Below, one piece after another: positions 27,337 to 36,060 of a stretch of 64,000 nt of DNA. Made by a program: the position numbers and the translations under genes. Under the pieces are notes generated by a model. The model made no database searches. It saw only the letters and a program-made list of their open reading frames with translations, and was not told where the DNA came from. The stretch lies in NCBI RefSeq assembly GCF_018130785.1, contig NZ_JAFCJT010000005.1, positions 1 to 64,000 of the forward strand, read 5' to 3'. This stretch comes from Bradyrhizobium liaoningense. GTDB taxonomy: Bacteria; Pseudomonadota; Alphaproteobacteria; Rhizobiales; Xanthobacteraceae. How positions within the stretch are numbered: the stretch's first letter is position 1; each line of letters opens with the position of its first letter.

Positions 27337-28116
27337 CTATTGCCTCTGCCTCTGGAACCGGCTGGTGGCGGACAGGATGAAGCCGCGCGGGAAGAAGCGC
27401 AGCGCGAATGGCACGATCTTGATGCCGAGACCAGGCAGCACTGCCCGTTTGTTGGCCATCAGGCCACGATAGGCCTGTTGCGCGACATCGGCGGCAGACA
27501 CATTGAGAAGAGCCGTGTCATGCCCGGACCCGACGCCGGCGCGCGCCTGGAATTCGGTGGGCACCGGACCCGGGCAAAGTACGGTGACGCGAACGCCGCG
27601 CGGCGCGAGTTCCGCCCGCAAGGCCTCGGTGAGGGAAATCACATAGGCTTTGGACGCGTAGTACACGGCCATGCCGGGGCCGGGTAGAAAGCCCGCGACC
27701 GATCCGACATTGAGAAGACCGCCCTTGTTCCTGATGAGCTGATCGGCAAAGCGCAGCGACAGATCCGTCAGAGCCCGGACGTTGACATCGACGATGCCGA
27801 CCTGCTCGACGCGGTCGCGCTCGATCGCATCGCCGAACACACCGAAGCCGGCATTGTTGACGAGATGGTCGAGTTCGACGCCCTCGGCGGCGAGCGCGGC
27901 GGCGATCTTCTCGCCGGCATCTGCCTCCTGCAGGTCGCAGGCGATCACGATCGGCTTCTTGCCGCCCTTGGCGGCGAGCTCGTTCGCAAGCGCCTCCAGC
28001 CGGTCCACGCGTCGCGCCGTTAGCGCGAGGCGATGCCCGTTGGCGGCGAACACACGCGCCAGCTCCGTGCCGATGCCCGCCGACGCACCGGTGATCAACG
28101 TTACCCGCTCAGTCAC
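27337..28116 (-). CDS. SDR-family oxidoreductase
   Basis: A classical short-chain dehydrogenase of about 259 residues: cofactor motif TLITGASAGIGTELAR, HLVNNAGFGVFGD, the catalytic Ser in LLNVGSVAGF and YYASKAYVISLTEALRAEL with the YxxxK pair. It also has LCPGPVPTEFQAR. The C-terminal part is basic and hydrophobic (IKIVPFALRFFPRGF), as in the membrane-associated DltE/YqjQ-like group. The substrate is unknown. A GTG at 28116 is chosen as start because AAGAGA lies about 8 bases before it and the protein then opens with the beta strand of the Rossmann fold; a TTG at 28155 is weaker. Confidence 0.87.
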   Translation of the reverse strand: MTERVTLITGASAGIGTELARVFAANGHRLALTARRVDRLEALANELAAKGGKKPIVIACDLQEADAGEKIAAALAAEGVELDHLVNNAGFGVFGDAIERDRVEQVGIVDVNVRALTDLSLRFADQLIRNKGGLLNVGSVAGFLPGPGMAVYYASKAYVISLTEALRAELAPRGVRVTVLCPGPVPTEFQARAGVGSGHDTALLNVSAADVAQQAYRGLMANKRAVLPGLGIKIVPFALRFFPRGFILSATSRFQRQRQ

Positions 28117-28347
28117 GATCGAAGTCTCTTGAATTGAAGTTTTTTGGCCCCGCAATGGCGGAACGAGAGCATAGGCCGAGCGCGACAGGCAAGCGTCACC
28201 GGCAGCATGGCTGCTTGAGCAGGCAACAGGGAAGCGGGAAAACCACGGATTTTACGGGGAAATCCGGGGCCGGGGTGGCCGACGCGGGTATATTAAAGTT
28301 TCGTCATGTGGTCCGCACAACCGGCGATAATACCGCGTCGGGACGGC

Positions 28348-28836
28348 TCACCCCCCGACGACACCGTCCTTGACCTGACCACCGGCGCGATTTGCGACCG
28401 CATGCTTGAGGTCGATCCGGTCGCGCTGGGCGATCCCGAGCAGGTCGGAGGCCCGCCAGACGACGTTGTCCTCGAACTCGGACACCTGGCCATCGGCATA
28501 GACCAGCTCCCACATCATCTGGACGATGCGCTTGCGGCCCTCTTCGTCGAGCGAGCGCATGATGACGCTGGTGAAGTGATAGAGGTCGACGGCCTCGCCC
28601 TCGACCTGGGTGGCGTCTGCGATCAGGCGATCCGCAGTGCCGCGATCCAGCCCGAAATGGCTTTCGATCAGGCTGTGCAGCTTGCGCTGCTCGGTTACCG
28701 TCGGCTGGCCGTCCAGTGAGACCACGTGAACCAGCAGCGCGGTGGCCGCAAGCCGGTAATCGCCATCGCCGAATGCACGGTCCCCGGCATGGGGAGCAAC
28801 AATGTCGGCGATGAATTGGCGCAGGCCGTCGAGCAT
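28348..28836 (-). CDS. TerB-like family protein
   Basis: A 162-residue all-helical protein of the TerB (tellurite resistance TerB) fold: ALLVHVVSLDGQPTVTEQRK, then MWELVYADGQVSEFEDNVVW, then ASDLLGI. The acidic DGQxxxxE pattern occurs twice, as in metal-binding TerB repeats. No other ter genes are present, so tellurite resistance should not be inferred; many such proteins are single, uncharacterised genes in alphaproteobacteria. ATG start. It lies on the minus strand 173 bases downstream of the cyclase gene and 231 bases upstream of the next gene. Confidence 0.85.
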   Translation of the reverse strand: MLDGLRQFIADIVAPHAGDRAFGDGDYRLAATALLVHVVSLDGQPTVTEQRKLHSLIESHFGLDRGTADRLIADATQVEGEAVDLYHFTSVIMRSLDEEGRKRIVQMMWELVYADGQVSEFEDNVVWRASDLLGIAQRDRIDLKHAVANRAGGQVKDGVVGG

Positions 28837-29009
28837 TAGATCCTACCGAAATCGATGAAGCCGCGGGGCGCGGCCGCTACCAGCATTATATGAGCAGGAA
28901 ACTCTATCGCCGCAACGTGCGTCAGTTTCGCGCGCGCATTACCTTTCGGCAATCTGTCCGTTTCGGACCCACCGTGATGGCGTGAGACAATGGTGCCCGG
29001 CTGCCGTCC

Positions 29010-30452
29010 TCACGGTATCTCGTACACCACCATCTTGTCGGCGATACCGCGGAGCGCCGCCTGCTTCTGGATCGGCTTGATCGCGCGCTGCTCGAGCACC
29101 TCGGCGACTGCGGGCGCATCGAGCACGGGGCCTGTGATGTGGATCTCCTGCGCCGTCGACAGGCTCTGCACGCGGGCGGCGATGTTGACGGTCTGGCCGA
29201 AATAATCCTGACGTTCGTTGAGCATCACCGCAAGACACGGGCCTTCATGGATGCCGATCTTGACGATGAGATCGTCGGTGCCGCGCTGCCTGTTGAGCTC
29301 GTCCATCGCGGCCCGCATCCGCAGGCCCGCGACGATGGCATGCTCGGGGCGGACGAAGGTCGCCATCACGGCGTCGCCGATCGTCTTCACCACCGCGCCC
29401 CTCTCGGAGGAGATGATCTCGAGCAGCGCGTGGAAATGCGCGCGCACCAGATCGAAGGCGGCGAGATCGCCGACGCGCTCGTAGAGCGCGGTCGAGCCCT
29501 TCAGATCGGTGAACAGGAAGGTCAGCGACGTGATCTGGAGCCGCTGGTCGAGACTGAGATTGTCCGCCTTGAAGACATCGCGAAACGTCTGGTTCGACAG
29601 CATGCGCTTGGCGGTGAGGAACGGCTTGCGCTTGCCGATGAGATGATGGAGCGCCTCGGCCGCGATGAACACCGACGGCAACACGCGCACCCCGGCCTGG
29701 TTCTCCAGCGACAGCCGCAGCGGACCCGGCCGCATGGTCGTCGTCCCCGTCGGGGCCTGCACCTTGTTGTACATGATCGCGAGCTGCTGGCGCTCCTTGG
29801 TCGGCTCGCCCTGGACGTCGATGAAATGGGCGGCGTGCGTCACCGGCTCGAAGATGATGATGAAGTCGCCCGGCAGTTGCAGCGACATGGTCGCCTTCTC
29901 GCCGGCCGGCAGCTCCATGGTATCCAGCGTCACCTCGTTGGCGAGTGTCGCAAACGATTCCTTGTTGAAGTCGACGCCGGAGCTCCAGAACACCTGCTTG
30001 AAATATTCCCACACCGGAAGCGTATCGGGATCGTGCGCTGCGATGCGACGCACGCGCGGATTCACGGTGAAGGAGACCTCGACCTGATCATCGACCGACG
30101 CCTTGTAGCCGCAGGCACAGAGCGCGCAGTGATAATCGTCCGGCTTGAGCGCCTTCAGCGTCGAGTGGGCGCCCAGCACGCCGCCGCAGCCCGGACAGAG
30201 CACGTTCCAGCCGAGATCGAACAGTCCGAGCCGCGCCGAATGCAGGAAGGTGGAGATCGTGTGCTCTTCGTCGAGGCCATGCTGCCTGGAGAAATCGAGG
30301 ACATTGACGCGGTTGAGCTCGTGATCCTCACCGTCCTCGATGAGGCGCGCGATCGCGTCGACCACCTTGGCATCGGCGGTCTGCTTCAGAACGGAAAACT
30401 GGGCCTGGATGTCGCTCATGGCGGAGGCTCTATCTGGGGTGGATTGCGCCAT
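29010..30452 (-). CDS. Class III adenylate/guanylate cyclase with DUF5939-type N-terminus
   Basis: A 480-residue soluble protein. The first 270 residues form a DUF5939-like region with a zinc-ribbon-like pair (VLCPGCGGVLG and CALCACGY). The catalytic domain starts near 315: LTFLFTDLKGSTALYERVGD (first metal Asp), KTIGDAVMATF (second), and GQTVNIAARVQSL (the N and R that bind the transition state). It would make cAMP or cGMP. No membrane segment is seen. It is last in a tight minus-strand run (hydrolase, P450, cyclase), starting 18 bases after the P450 stop. An in-frame ATG at 30419 is an alternative start. Confidence 0.9.
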   Translation of the reverse strand: MAQSTPDRASAMSDIQAQFSVLKQTADAKVVDAIARLIEDGEDHELNRVNVLDFSRQHGLDEEHTISTFLHSARLGLFDLGWNVLCPGCGGVLGAHSTLKALKPDDYHCALCACGYKASVDDQVEVSFTVNPRVRRIAAHDPDTLPVWEYFKQVFWSSGVDFNKESFATLANEVTLDTMELPAGEKATMSLQLPGDFIIIFEPVTHAAHFIDVQGEPTKERQQLAIMYNKVQAPTGTTTMRPGPLRLSLENQAGVRVLPSVFIAAEALHHLIGKRKPFLTAKRMLSNQTFRDVFKADNLSLDQRLQITSLTFLFTDLKGSTALYERVGDLAAFDLVRAHFHALLEIISSERGAVVKTIGDAVMATFVRPEHAIVAGLRMRAAMDELNRQRGTDDLIVKIGIHEGPCLAVMLNERQDYFGQTVNIAARVQSLSTAQEIHITGPVLDAPAVAEVLEQRAIKPIQKQAALRGIADKMVVYEIP

Positions 30453-30470
30453 CGGGCAGACGAATGTCTG

Positions 30471-31838
30471 TCACCGACGCGTGATGCGGAACAAGGGTGA
30501 GTGGTCCGGCTGGGTCGTCACGACGCCGAGCGGGATCACCGGAACCCTGTCGGCAAGCTCGATGCGGAACGCGCCGATCAACCGGGCCAGCGCCAGCACG
30601 GATTCGGCTTGCGCGAATGGCGCGCCAATGCAGACGCGCGGACCCGCGCCGAACGGCAAATAAGCGAAACGATCGGGCGCATCTTTCGACATGAAGCGTT
30701 TTGGAATGAAGGCGTTCGGCTGATCCCACAGCTTCTCATGCCGGTGCAGCAGCCAGGGCGCAATCATGATGATGTCGCCCTTGCCGATCTCGACGCCGGC
30801 CGCATTGTCCTTCTCGCGCGCGGCACGCGCGACCAGGAAGGCCGGCGGATAGAGCCGCATGGTCTCCTCGATCACCGCGCGGGTGAATTTCTGGCGATCG
30901 ATGTCGGCCATGCTGTCGAGATGCTCGCCGTGCGTCTCGGACGCCACCTCCTCCTGCGTCTCCGGATCGAGCGCGAGCAGATAGAGCGCCCAGAACAGCG
31001 CCGTCGCCGTGGTCTCGTGGCCGGCGAGGATCATGGTCGCGACCTCGTCGATGAGCTGCGCGTCGGAAAAGCCCTTACCCGTTTCGGGATCGCGCGCCTC
31101 GTCCATGAGATCGAACAGATCGCGCGGCGGTGCCCCGTCCTTCTTGCCCATTTGGCGCCGCTCAGCGATCAGCATCGAAACGAATTCGGTCCAGCGCTTG
31201 CGGAAACGAGCGCGAGCCCGGTCCATCGGGGTCGGCCAGGACACCGGCAGCAGCATGTCGAGGAAATAAGGACGCCCGAGCCGCTCGCCATATTCCATGA
31301 CGAAGTTGCGCAAGGTGGCGCCATGCTGATCCATGCCGAACGAGAACATCGTGCGCCCGGCGATCTCGAGCGTCATGCGCTGCATGACCTCGCGCAGGTC
31401 GACCGGCTCGCTTGTTCGCGCATTGAGCTTTGCGATGGTCTCGTCGAGCACCGCGGTCATGTGTGGGACGAGATTTGCAGTCGCACGCGGCGTAAAGGCC
31501 GGCGCGAGCGTACGGCGCTGATGCGTCCAGGCATGGCCTTCCGCGATCAGAAGTCCTTCGCCGAGCACGGGACGCAGCATGCGGATGCCCGCTGGCGTGC
31601 GCGTGTAATTTTCATAATTGCTGAGCAGGACATGCCGGATTGCATCCGGCTGATTCAGGATGAAACTGTTGCGGAGGAAGAAGCGGCCCTTGATGACCTC
31701 TTCTTCATAGGCGCGCTGACCCCAGGTCGCGATCATGTTCCGGCGGATCACCGCAACACGACCGAGAAACGACATGTCGTCGGGCGCACGCGGCGGGGTC
31801 GGAGGGATGATGGGCCGACGCACACTGGCGATATTCAT
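30471..31838 (-). CDS. Cytochrome P450
   Basis: A 455-residue heme monooxygenase. The heme-ligand motif FGAGPRVCIGAPFAQAE, the I-helix motif MILAGHETTATALFWALYLL and the K-helix ExxR in EETMRLYPPA are all present. No membrane anchor is visible, so it is a soluble bacterial P450 needing a ferredoxin partner, which is not encoded nearby. It probably hydroxylates a hydrophobic substrate; the substrate is unknown. The ATG at 31838 is supported by GGGAGAGAG just upstream; the frame is open to 31868. It sits 34 bases after the Tat-signal hydrolase gene and 18 bases before the cyclase gene. Confidence 0.95.
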   Translation of the reverse strand: MNIASVRRPIIPPTPPRAPDDMSFLGRVAVIRRNMIATWGQRAYEEEVIKGRFFLRNSFILNQPDAIRHVLLSNYENYTRTPAGIRMLRPVLGEGLLIAEGHAWTHQRRTLAPAFTPRATANLVPHMTAVLDETIAKLNARTSEPVDLREVMQRMTLEIAGRTMFSFGMDQHGATLRNFVMEYGERLGRPYFLDMLLPVSWPTPMDRARARFRKRWTEFVSMLIAERRQMGKKDGAPPRDLFDLMDEARDPETGKGFSDAQLIDEVATMILAGHETTATALFWALYLLALDPETQEEVASETHGEHLDSMADIDRQKFTRAVIEETMRLYPPAFLVARAAREKDNAAGVEIGKGDIIMIAPWLLHRHEKLWDQPNAFIPKRFMSKDAPDRFAYLPFGAGPRVCIGAPFAQAESVLALARLIGAFRIELADRVPVIPLGVVTTQPDHSPLFRITRR

Positions 31839-31872
31839 GGCTCTCTCCCGCAGATGTGACGCAGGCAAATAG

Positions 31873-33243
31873 CTAGTAAGTCAGTTCGGCAATCGCAATC
31901 CTGTTCTCGGAGGCGGGCCAGGCGCGAGCCACAATTCGTTCTTCGCCGAACTCGGCCACGACGTTACGTCCGACCTCGGCGGCCGGAAGCCGCAAGGTTG
32001 CTGCCGAATCCGTGGGCACCCCCGGCTTGACGTCGGCGGGCTCCTTGCCGTCGAGCAGCACCACGTCCCGCGGCAGGCCGAAATAGCCACGCGGACGCGA
32101 CATGATCACGACAGCCCCAGCGTCCTTGTCCGCCGCTCCAAGCGGGCGCGCAGGCCGCAAATGCACGACGTCGGACGAACGCGGGAAAGGCGAGCGGTAG
32201 ATATGCGTCGTGGGCGCGTCCGGCGTCGTCAGGACGAATTCGAGCGACCAGTCCGGGTCGACATGCGCGCGCCCCCAGCGACCGCCGGCACCGGTCTGCG
32301 ACTTGTGCACCGCCTCACCCCAGCGCTCGCCGGTCTCGGAATCGATGCGAAAAATCTCGACCGTTGCGCCCACCACCGGTCGGTTGGTCGGCACACCGCC
32401 CGGCGTGCCAGTGACGCGCCCGCTTAACGAGACGCTCCGCGCCGGCACAATTGCGATGCGTGCGGGCTCGCGTCCCGCGATGAATTTGTAGATCTCGCGG
32501 AAGGCGCGCGGGTGAAACGCCACCTCGCGATGGTCGAGCGCGCCGAGCACGAGGTTGGTCGCGCCCTTCAGCTCGGGCCCCTCATTGGTGACACCGGTCG
32601 GCGTGCCAGGCTTGCCGATGAAGCGGCCGTCGGCTTGCGCGTATTTGTCCATGCCGTCGCTGCGCAAGGTGAGGAAGGCCGCGCCCGGTGTCACCTCGCT
32701 CTCGCCCTCGTTCAAGCCACGCAGGAATGCTCCGCGGCCGTTGAACTCGTTGCCGAGCTGATCGTCGGTTGCGAACACGCCGTGATTGGGGGTGCCGCAC
32801 AAGACGGCGTGGCTGACATCGCCGGCACCGCCGTTCCTGATGACGTTGCGGATGGCGTAACCGCCGCGCGAGCTGCCGACCAGCGCCACGCGGGCCGCAC
32901 CGGTGCGGCGCTTCAATTCCGCGATAGCTGCGGCAAGCTCACGGCGCTGGTCCTCGGTCGAGGAGCGGCCCGCCTGCTCGACCTTGTCGTCGCTGCGCGC
33001 GAGCGGATCCGTGAAATTGATTGCCGCCATGCGATCCCGCGCGACGCCGTTGGACTCCATCCGCCAAAGCGTCGTCATCCAGAGCGCGTCGTAGTCGCCA
33101 TTGCCGTGGACGAACAGGACCGGCGGCACCTCGGCATTCTGCGCCGCAGGCGCGGTCTGGGCCAGCGCGCCTGTCCTCAAGCTCGCAATTGCGAACGGCA
33201 AGCTGCCTGTCCCCAGCAAGATCGACCGTCGCGACAGCTTCAT
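31873..33243 (-). CDS. Exported alpha/beta hydrolase with lipase-type elbow and extra C-terminal domain
   Basis: A 456-residue protein with a twin-arginine-like signal (KLSRRSILLGTGSLPFAIA) and a hydrolase domain starting VPPVLFVHGNGDYDALW. The nucleophile elbow is VALVGSSRGGYAIRNVI (GSSRG), and CGTPNHGVFATDDQLGNEF matches lipase/PHA-depolymerase-like enzymes. Residues from about 275 form a second, beta-rich part (SVSLSGRVTGTPGGVP, then VVGATVEIFRIDS) that resembles a carbohydrate-binding or transthyretin-like domain. An ester or polyester substrate outside the cytoplasm is inferred. GGAG lies 6 bases before the ATG. First gene of the hydrolase - P450 - cyclase run. Confidence 0.83.
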   Translation of the reverse strand: MKLSRRSILLGTGSLPFAIASLRTGALAQTAPAAQNAEVPPVLFVHGNGDYDALWMTTLWRMESNGVARDRMAAINFTDPLARSDDKVEQAGRSSTEDQRRELAAAIAELKRRTGAARVALVGSSRGGYAIRNVIRNGGAGDVSHAVLCGTPNHGVFATDDQLGNEFNGRGAFLRGLNEGESEVTPGAAFLTLRSDGMDKYAQADGRFIGKPGTPTGVTNEGPELKGATNLVLGALDHREVAFHPRAFREIYKFIAGREPARIAIVPARSVSLSGRVTGTPGGVPTNRPVVGATVEIFRIDSETGERWGEAVHKSQTGAGGRWGRAHVDPDWSLEFVLTTPDAPTTHIYRSPFPRSSDVVHLRPARPLGAADKDAGAVVIMSRPRGYFGLPRDVVLLDGKEPADVKPGVPTDSAATLRLPAAEVGRNVVAEFGEERIVARAWPASENRIAIAELTY

Positions 33244-33379
33244 ATGTTTCTCCGGCAAAACCACGTCTTTGTATCGCTTATACCGGCCTAACCACTGGAC
33301 AGCGAAGGACTTTCGCAGGCATCACTGAATATGCCGGAATCACCCGAGACCACTTCTGCCAGCCCATATGGAAGGGGAT

Positions 33380-35068
33380 ATGACCGAGCAGCCGAACCGT
33401 CAGAAATTCGCCGGCGACGGCATCGCCGCACCGCTGCGGTACACCGTATTCCGACGCATCTGGCTCGCCAGCCTGCTCTCCAATCTTGGCCTCTTGATCC
33501 AGGGCGTGGGCGCGGCCTGGGCGATGACGCAGATGGCGGCCTCGGCCGACAAGGTGGCCCTGGTGCAGACCGCGCTGATGCTGCCGATCATGCTGATCTC
33601 GATGCCGGCCGGCGCCATCGCCGACATGTATGACCGCCGCATCGTCACCTTGATTTCGCTCGCGATCGCGCTGATGGGCGCGACTGCGCTGACGGTGCTG
33701 GCCTGGCTCAAGCTGATCACCCCGGAAACGCTGCTCGTCTTCTGCTTCGTGGTGGGCAGCGGCAATGCGCTGTTTGGACCGGCATGGCAATCCTCGGTCA
33801 GCGAGCAGGTGCCGCCCGAAGCGCTGCCGTCAGCCGTCGCACTGAACGGCATCAGCTACAATATTGCACGCAGCTTCGGCCCCGCGGTCGGCGGCGTCAT
33901 CGTCGCCTCGCTCGGCGCGGTGGCGGCGTTTGCCTGCAACGCGATCCTCTATCTGCCGCTGCTGGTGGTGCTGCTGCTCTGGCGGCGCAGCACCGAGCCC
34001 TCGCGCCTGCCGCGGGAGAAGCTCAACCGCGCGATGGTCTCGGGCTTCCGCTACATCACCAATTCGCCGCCGATCAAGATCGTGCTGTTGCGCACATTGG
34101 TGATGGGCCTGATTGGCGGTGCCATCATGGCGCTGATGCCGCTGATCGCGCGCGATTTGCTGCATGGCGGCGCGCAGACCTACGGCATCATGCTGGGTGC
34201 CTTCGGCATGGGCGCCGTCGTCGGTGCGCTCAACATCCATGAATTGCGCAAGCGCATGAGCGGCGAGGCCGCGATCCGCGCCTGCACCATCTCGATGGCA
34301 TTCGCGATGGCCGCGCTTGCGGTGAGCACGGAGCCGGTGCTGACCGCGGCTGCACTTGTGCTCGCCGGCGCGGTCTGGATGGCCGCCGTCGCGCTGTTCA
34401 ACATCGGCGTGCAGCTCTCGGCGCCGCGCTGGGTCGCGGGCCGTTCGCTCGCGGCGTTCCAGGCCTCGATTTCCGGCGGCATCGCGATCGGCGCCTGGGG
34501 CTGGGGCCATCTCACCGACTATGCCGGCGTCGAGGTCGCGCTGCTGACGGCCGCCGGCCTGATGTTGATCTCGCCGGTGCTGGGCATTTGGCTGGCGATG
34601 CCGCGCGTCGGCGCCCGCAACGAGGACGCGGACGTGCTCGCCGATCCGGAAGTGAAACTGTCGCTCACGGCGCGCAGCGGGCCGTTGGTGGTCGAGATCG
34701 AATACAGGGTGAGCCAGGAGAACGCGCGCGCCTTCCACAATGTGATGCAGGACGTGCAGCTCTCCCGGCAGCGCAACGGCGCCTATGGCTGGTCGATCGC
34801 GCGCGACATCGCCGACCCCGAATTGTGGACCGAGCGCTACCACTGTCCGACCTGGCTCGATTATCTGCGCCAGCGCAACCGCTCGACGCAGTCCGAACGC
34901 GCGCTGCATCAGGAGGCGATCGCCTTCCACATCGGTCCCGATCCGGTGCGGATCCGCCGCATGCTGGAGCGTCCGTTCGGCTCGGTGCGCTGGAAGGAGG
35001 AGACGCCGGATCGTGCCGGCGCCGAGGTGCTGCCGGTGGTCGCCACGGCGGCGGGGAGCAGCACGTAA
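33380..35068 (+). CDS. MFS transporter (MFS_3/enterobactin-exporter-like) with C-terminal soluble domain
   Basis: A 562-residue exporter. About 400 residues form the 12-helix MFS unit (RRIWLASLLSNLGLLIQGVG, then ALPSAVALNGISYNIARSFG, then the basic loop between halves). Residues after about 410 form a soluble domain (LVVEIEYRVSQENARAFHNV, then YGWSIARDIADPELWTERYH), similar to ABM-type monooxygenase folds and typical of this MFS subgroup. It probably exports a drug or siderophore-like compound by proton antiport. The ATG at 33380 follows GAAGGGG; the frame opens at 33368. It is divergent from the hydrolase gene. Confidence 0.9.
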   Translation: MTEQPNRQKFAGDGIAAPLRYTVFRRIWLASLLSNLGLLIQGVGAAWAMTQMAASADKVALVQTALMLPIMLISMPAGAIADMYDRRIVTLISLAIALMGATALTVLAWLKLITPETLLVFCFVVGSGNALFGPAWQSSVSEQVPPEALPSAVALNGISYNIARSFGPAVGGVIVASLGAVAAFACNAILYLPLLVVLLLWRRSTEPSRLPREKLNRAMVSGFRYITNSPPIKIVLLRTLVMGLIGGAIMALMPLIARDLLHGGAQTYGIMLGAFGMGAVVGALNIHELRKRMSGEAAIRACTISMAFAMAALAVSTEPVLTAAALVLAGAVWMAAVALFNIGVQLSAPRWVAGRSLAAFQASISGGIAIGAWGWGHLTDYAGVEVALLTAAGLMLISPVLGIWLAMPRVGARNEDADVLADPEVKLSLTARSGPLVVEIEYRVSQENARAFHNVMQDVQLSRQRNGAYGWSIARDIADPELWTERYHCPTWLDYLRQRNRSTQSERALHQEAIAFHIGPDPVRIRRMLERPFGSVRWKEETPDRAGAEVLPVVATAAGSST

Positions 35069-35073
35069 CTCTT

Positions 35074-35114
35074 GTCATTCCGGGGCGTGCCGTTAGGCGC
35101 GAGCCCGGAATGAC
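35074..35114. repeat. Short palindromic intergenic repeat, family B
   Basis: Outer arms GTCATTCCGGGGC and GCCCGGAATGAC with a small centre. A shortened relative of 11126-11228. It separates the convergent MFS and Cys-rich protein genes and could end transcription from either side. Confidence 0.85.
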
Positions 35115-35116
35115 GA

Positions 35117-35332
35117 TCACTGCCCGTGATCCGTCAATACCTTGTCGCAGGCTTTGCTGAGGCGGGTGCGGTTCTGCTTGAGGCAAGCGAGCACGACGCC
35201 ATCGCCATTGTTCATCACGGCCCGGCAGAAGCGCGTGACGTCGCGCGCGCAGGCGTCGTGTCCGGGCTGCTGTTGCGCGGAGGCACCCGATGCGCCCAGG
35301 ATCAAAGAAACAATGAAAAGAAATCTGGTCAT
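35117..35332 (-). CDS. Small exported cysteine-rich repeat protein
   Basis: A 71-residue protein with a signal peptide (RFLFIVSLILGASGASA) and one cysteine-rich repeat: DACARDVTRFCRAVMNNGDG, then VVLACLKQNRTRLSKACDKV. The four Cys spacing (C-x6-C-x13-C-x12-C) matches the GLG1-type Cys-rich repeat. In bacteria such small periplasmic proteins are uncharacterised. The next gene upstream on the strand (35499-35807) encodes a second protein of the same type, so the pair probably arose by duplication. Confidence 0.85.
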   Translation of the reverse strand: MTRFLFIVSLILGASGASAQQQPGHDACARDVTRFCRAVMNNGDGVVLACLKQNRTRLSKACDKVLTDHGQ

Positions 35333-35433
35333 CGCGTAATGCCTCTTGCCCCAAGGATGTGCGGGCGAAGCTAGTGCGACGATCCCGGAGCCGCAACGGC
35401 TTTATTGGCAGGCTGCATGACGCCGCCGCGTGG

Positions 35434-35452
35434 CCCCGGCTTGACGCCGGGG
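35434..35452. repeat. Short GC hairpin between the two Cys-rich protein genes
   Basis: CCCCGGC, then TTGAC, then GCCGGGG: a perfect 7-base stem with a 5-base loop, the core of a family C element. No T-run follows on either strand. Confidence 0.6.
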
Positions 35453-35498
35453 CACATCGCGAGGGGAGCTGACCGACGCAACGATCGCTGCGTTGCTG

Positions 35499-35807
35499 TT
35501 ACCGGCTGTCCTGGGCGTCAGCGACTTTGCGTGAGGCGCCCTTGGCGAGGTCCTTGTCCATCACCGCGCGGCAACCGGCGCTCAGGTCGGAGCGATGCTT
35601 CATCATGCACGCCGTGATCTTCGGGATGTTGGGGATTTCCGACGAGCACAGGCGGAAGGCATCGCCAGTGCACTGCTGCTGCGCCTCGGCCGAGAAGGCG
35701 AAGCTCGAGGTCGTCGAGACGATCGAGACGATGGCGGCGATGCCCAGCGCCAGGCTGGTGTCGCGGATCTTACTCGTCAAGGACTTGGCAGAGAACGACC
35801 TGGTCAT
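35499..35807 (-). CDS. Exported cysteine-rich repeat protein, paralogue of the 35117 gene
   Basis: About 102 residues. From the ATG at 35807 (GGAG about 6 bases upstream) a long signal region is read (LALGIAAIVSIVSTTSSFAF), then QQQCTGDAFRLCSSEIPNIP and ITACMMKHRSDLSAGCRAVM. The four-cysteine spacing equals that of the neighbouring 71-residue protein, apart from a small loop. The frame opens at 35930, but the extra residues look non-coding. Function unknown; both genes are on the minus strand with about 166 bases between them. Confidence 0.83.
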   Translation of the reverse strand: MTRSFSAKSLTSKIRDTSLALGIAAIVSIVSTTSSFAFSAEAQQQCTGDAFRLCSSEIPNIPKITACMMKHRSDLSAGCRAVMDKDLAKGASRKVADAQDSR

Positions 35808-36060
35808 TTGAAGCTCCGATTGGCACCGCGGCAGCGGAGCCCGTTGTTGATGGGAACTACGATGCTCCGGCAAAACAGTTTCCACCGTGATGACGGTCAC
35901 GGGCGGCTCGCCCTCTGTGACTTCCGTCACTTTGCTGCACCTCGCTGAAAATCCGGAGCAAACGCTGTCGTGTTGGTGTCACGTTAACTGTTCCTTCGCA
36001 TTAATGGCTCGTCGCGCGGGAGATTCCGCCGGGTTGGTTGCGTAATTGGAAAGAACAGCG

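Noticed and set aside
28348..28836. TerB-like protein as part of a tellurite-resistance operon
   Set aside because: No other ter genes are present in the window.
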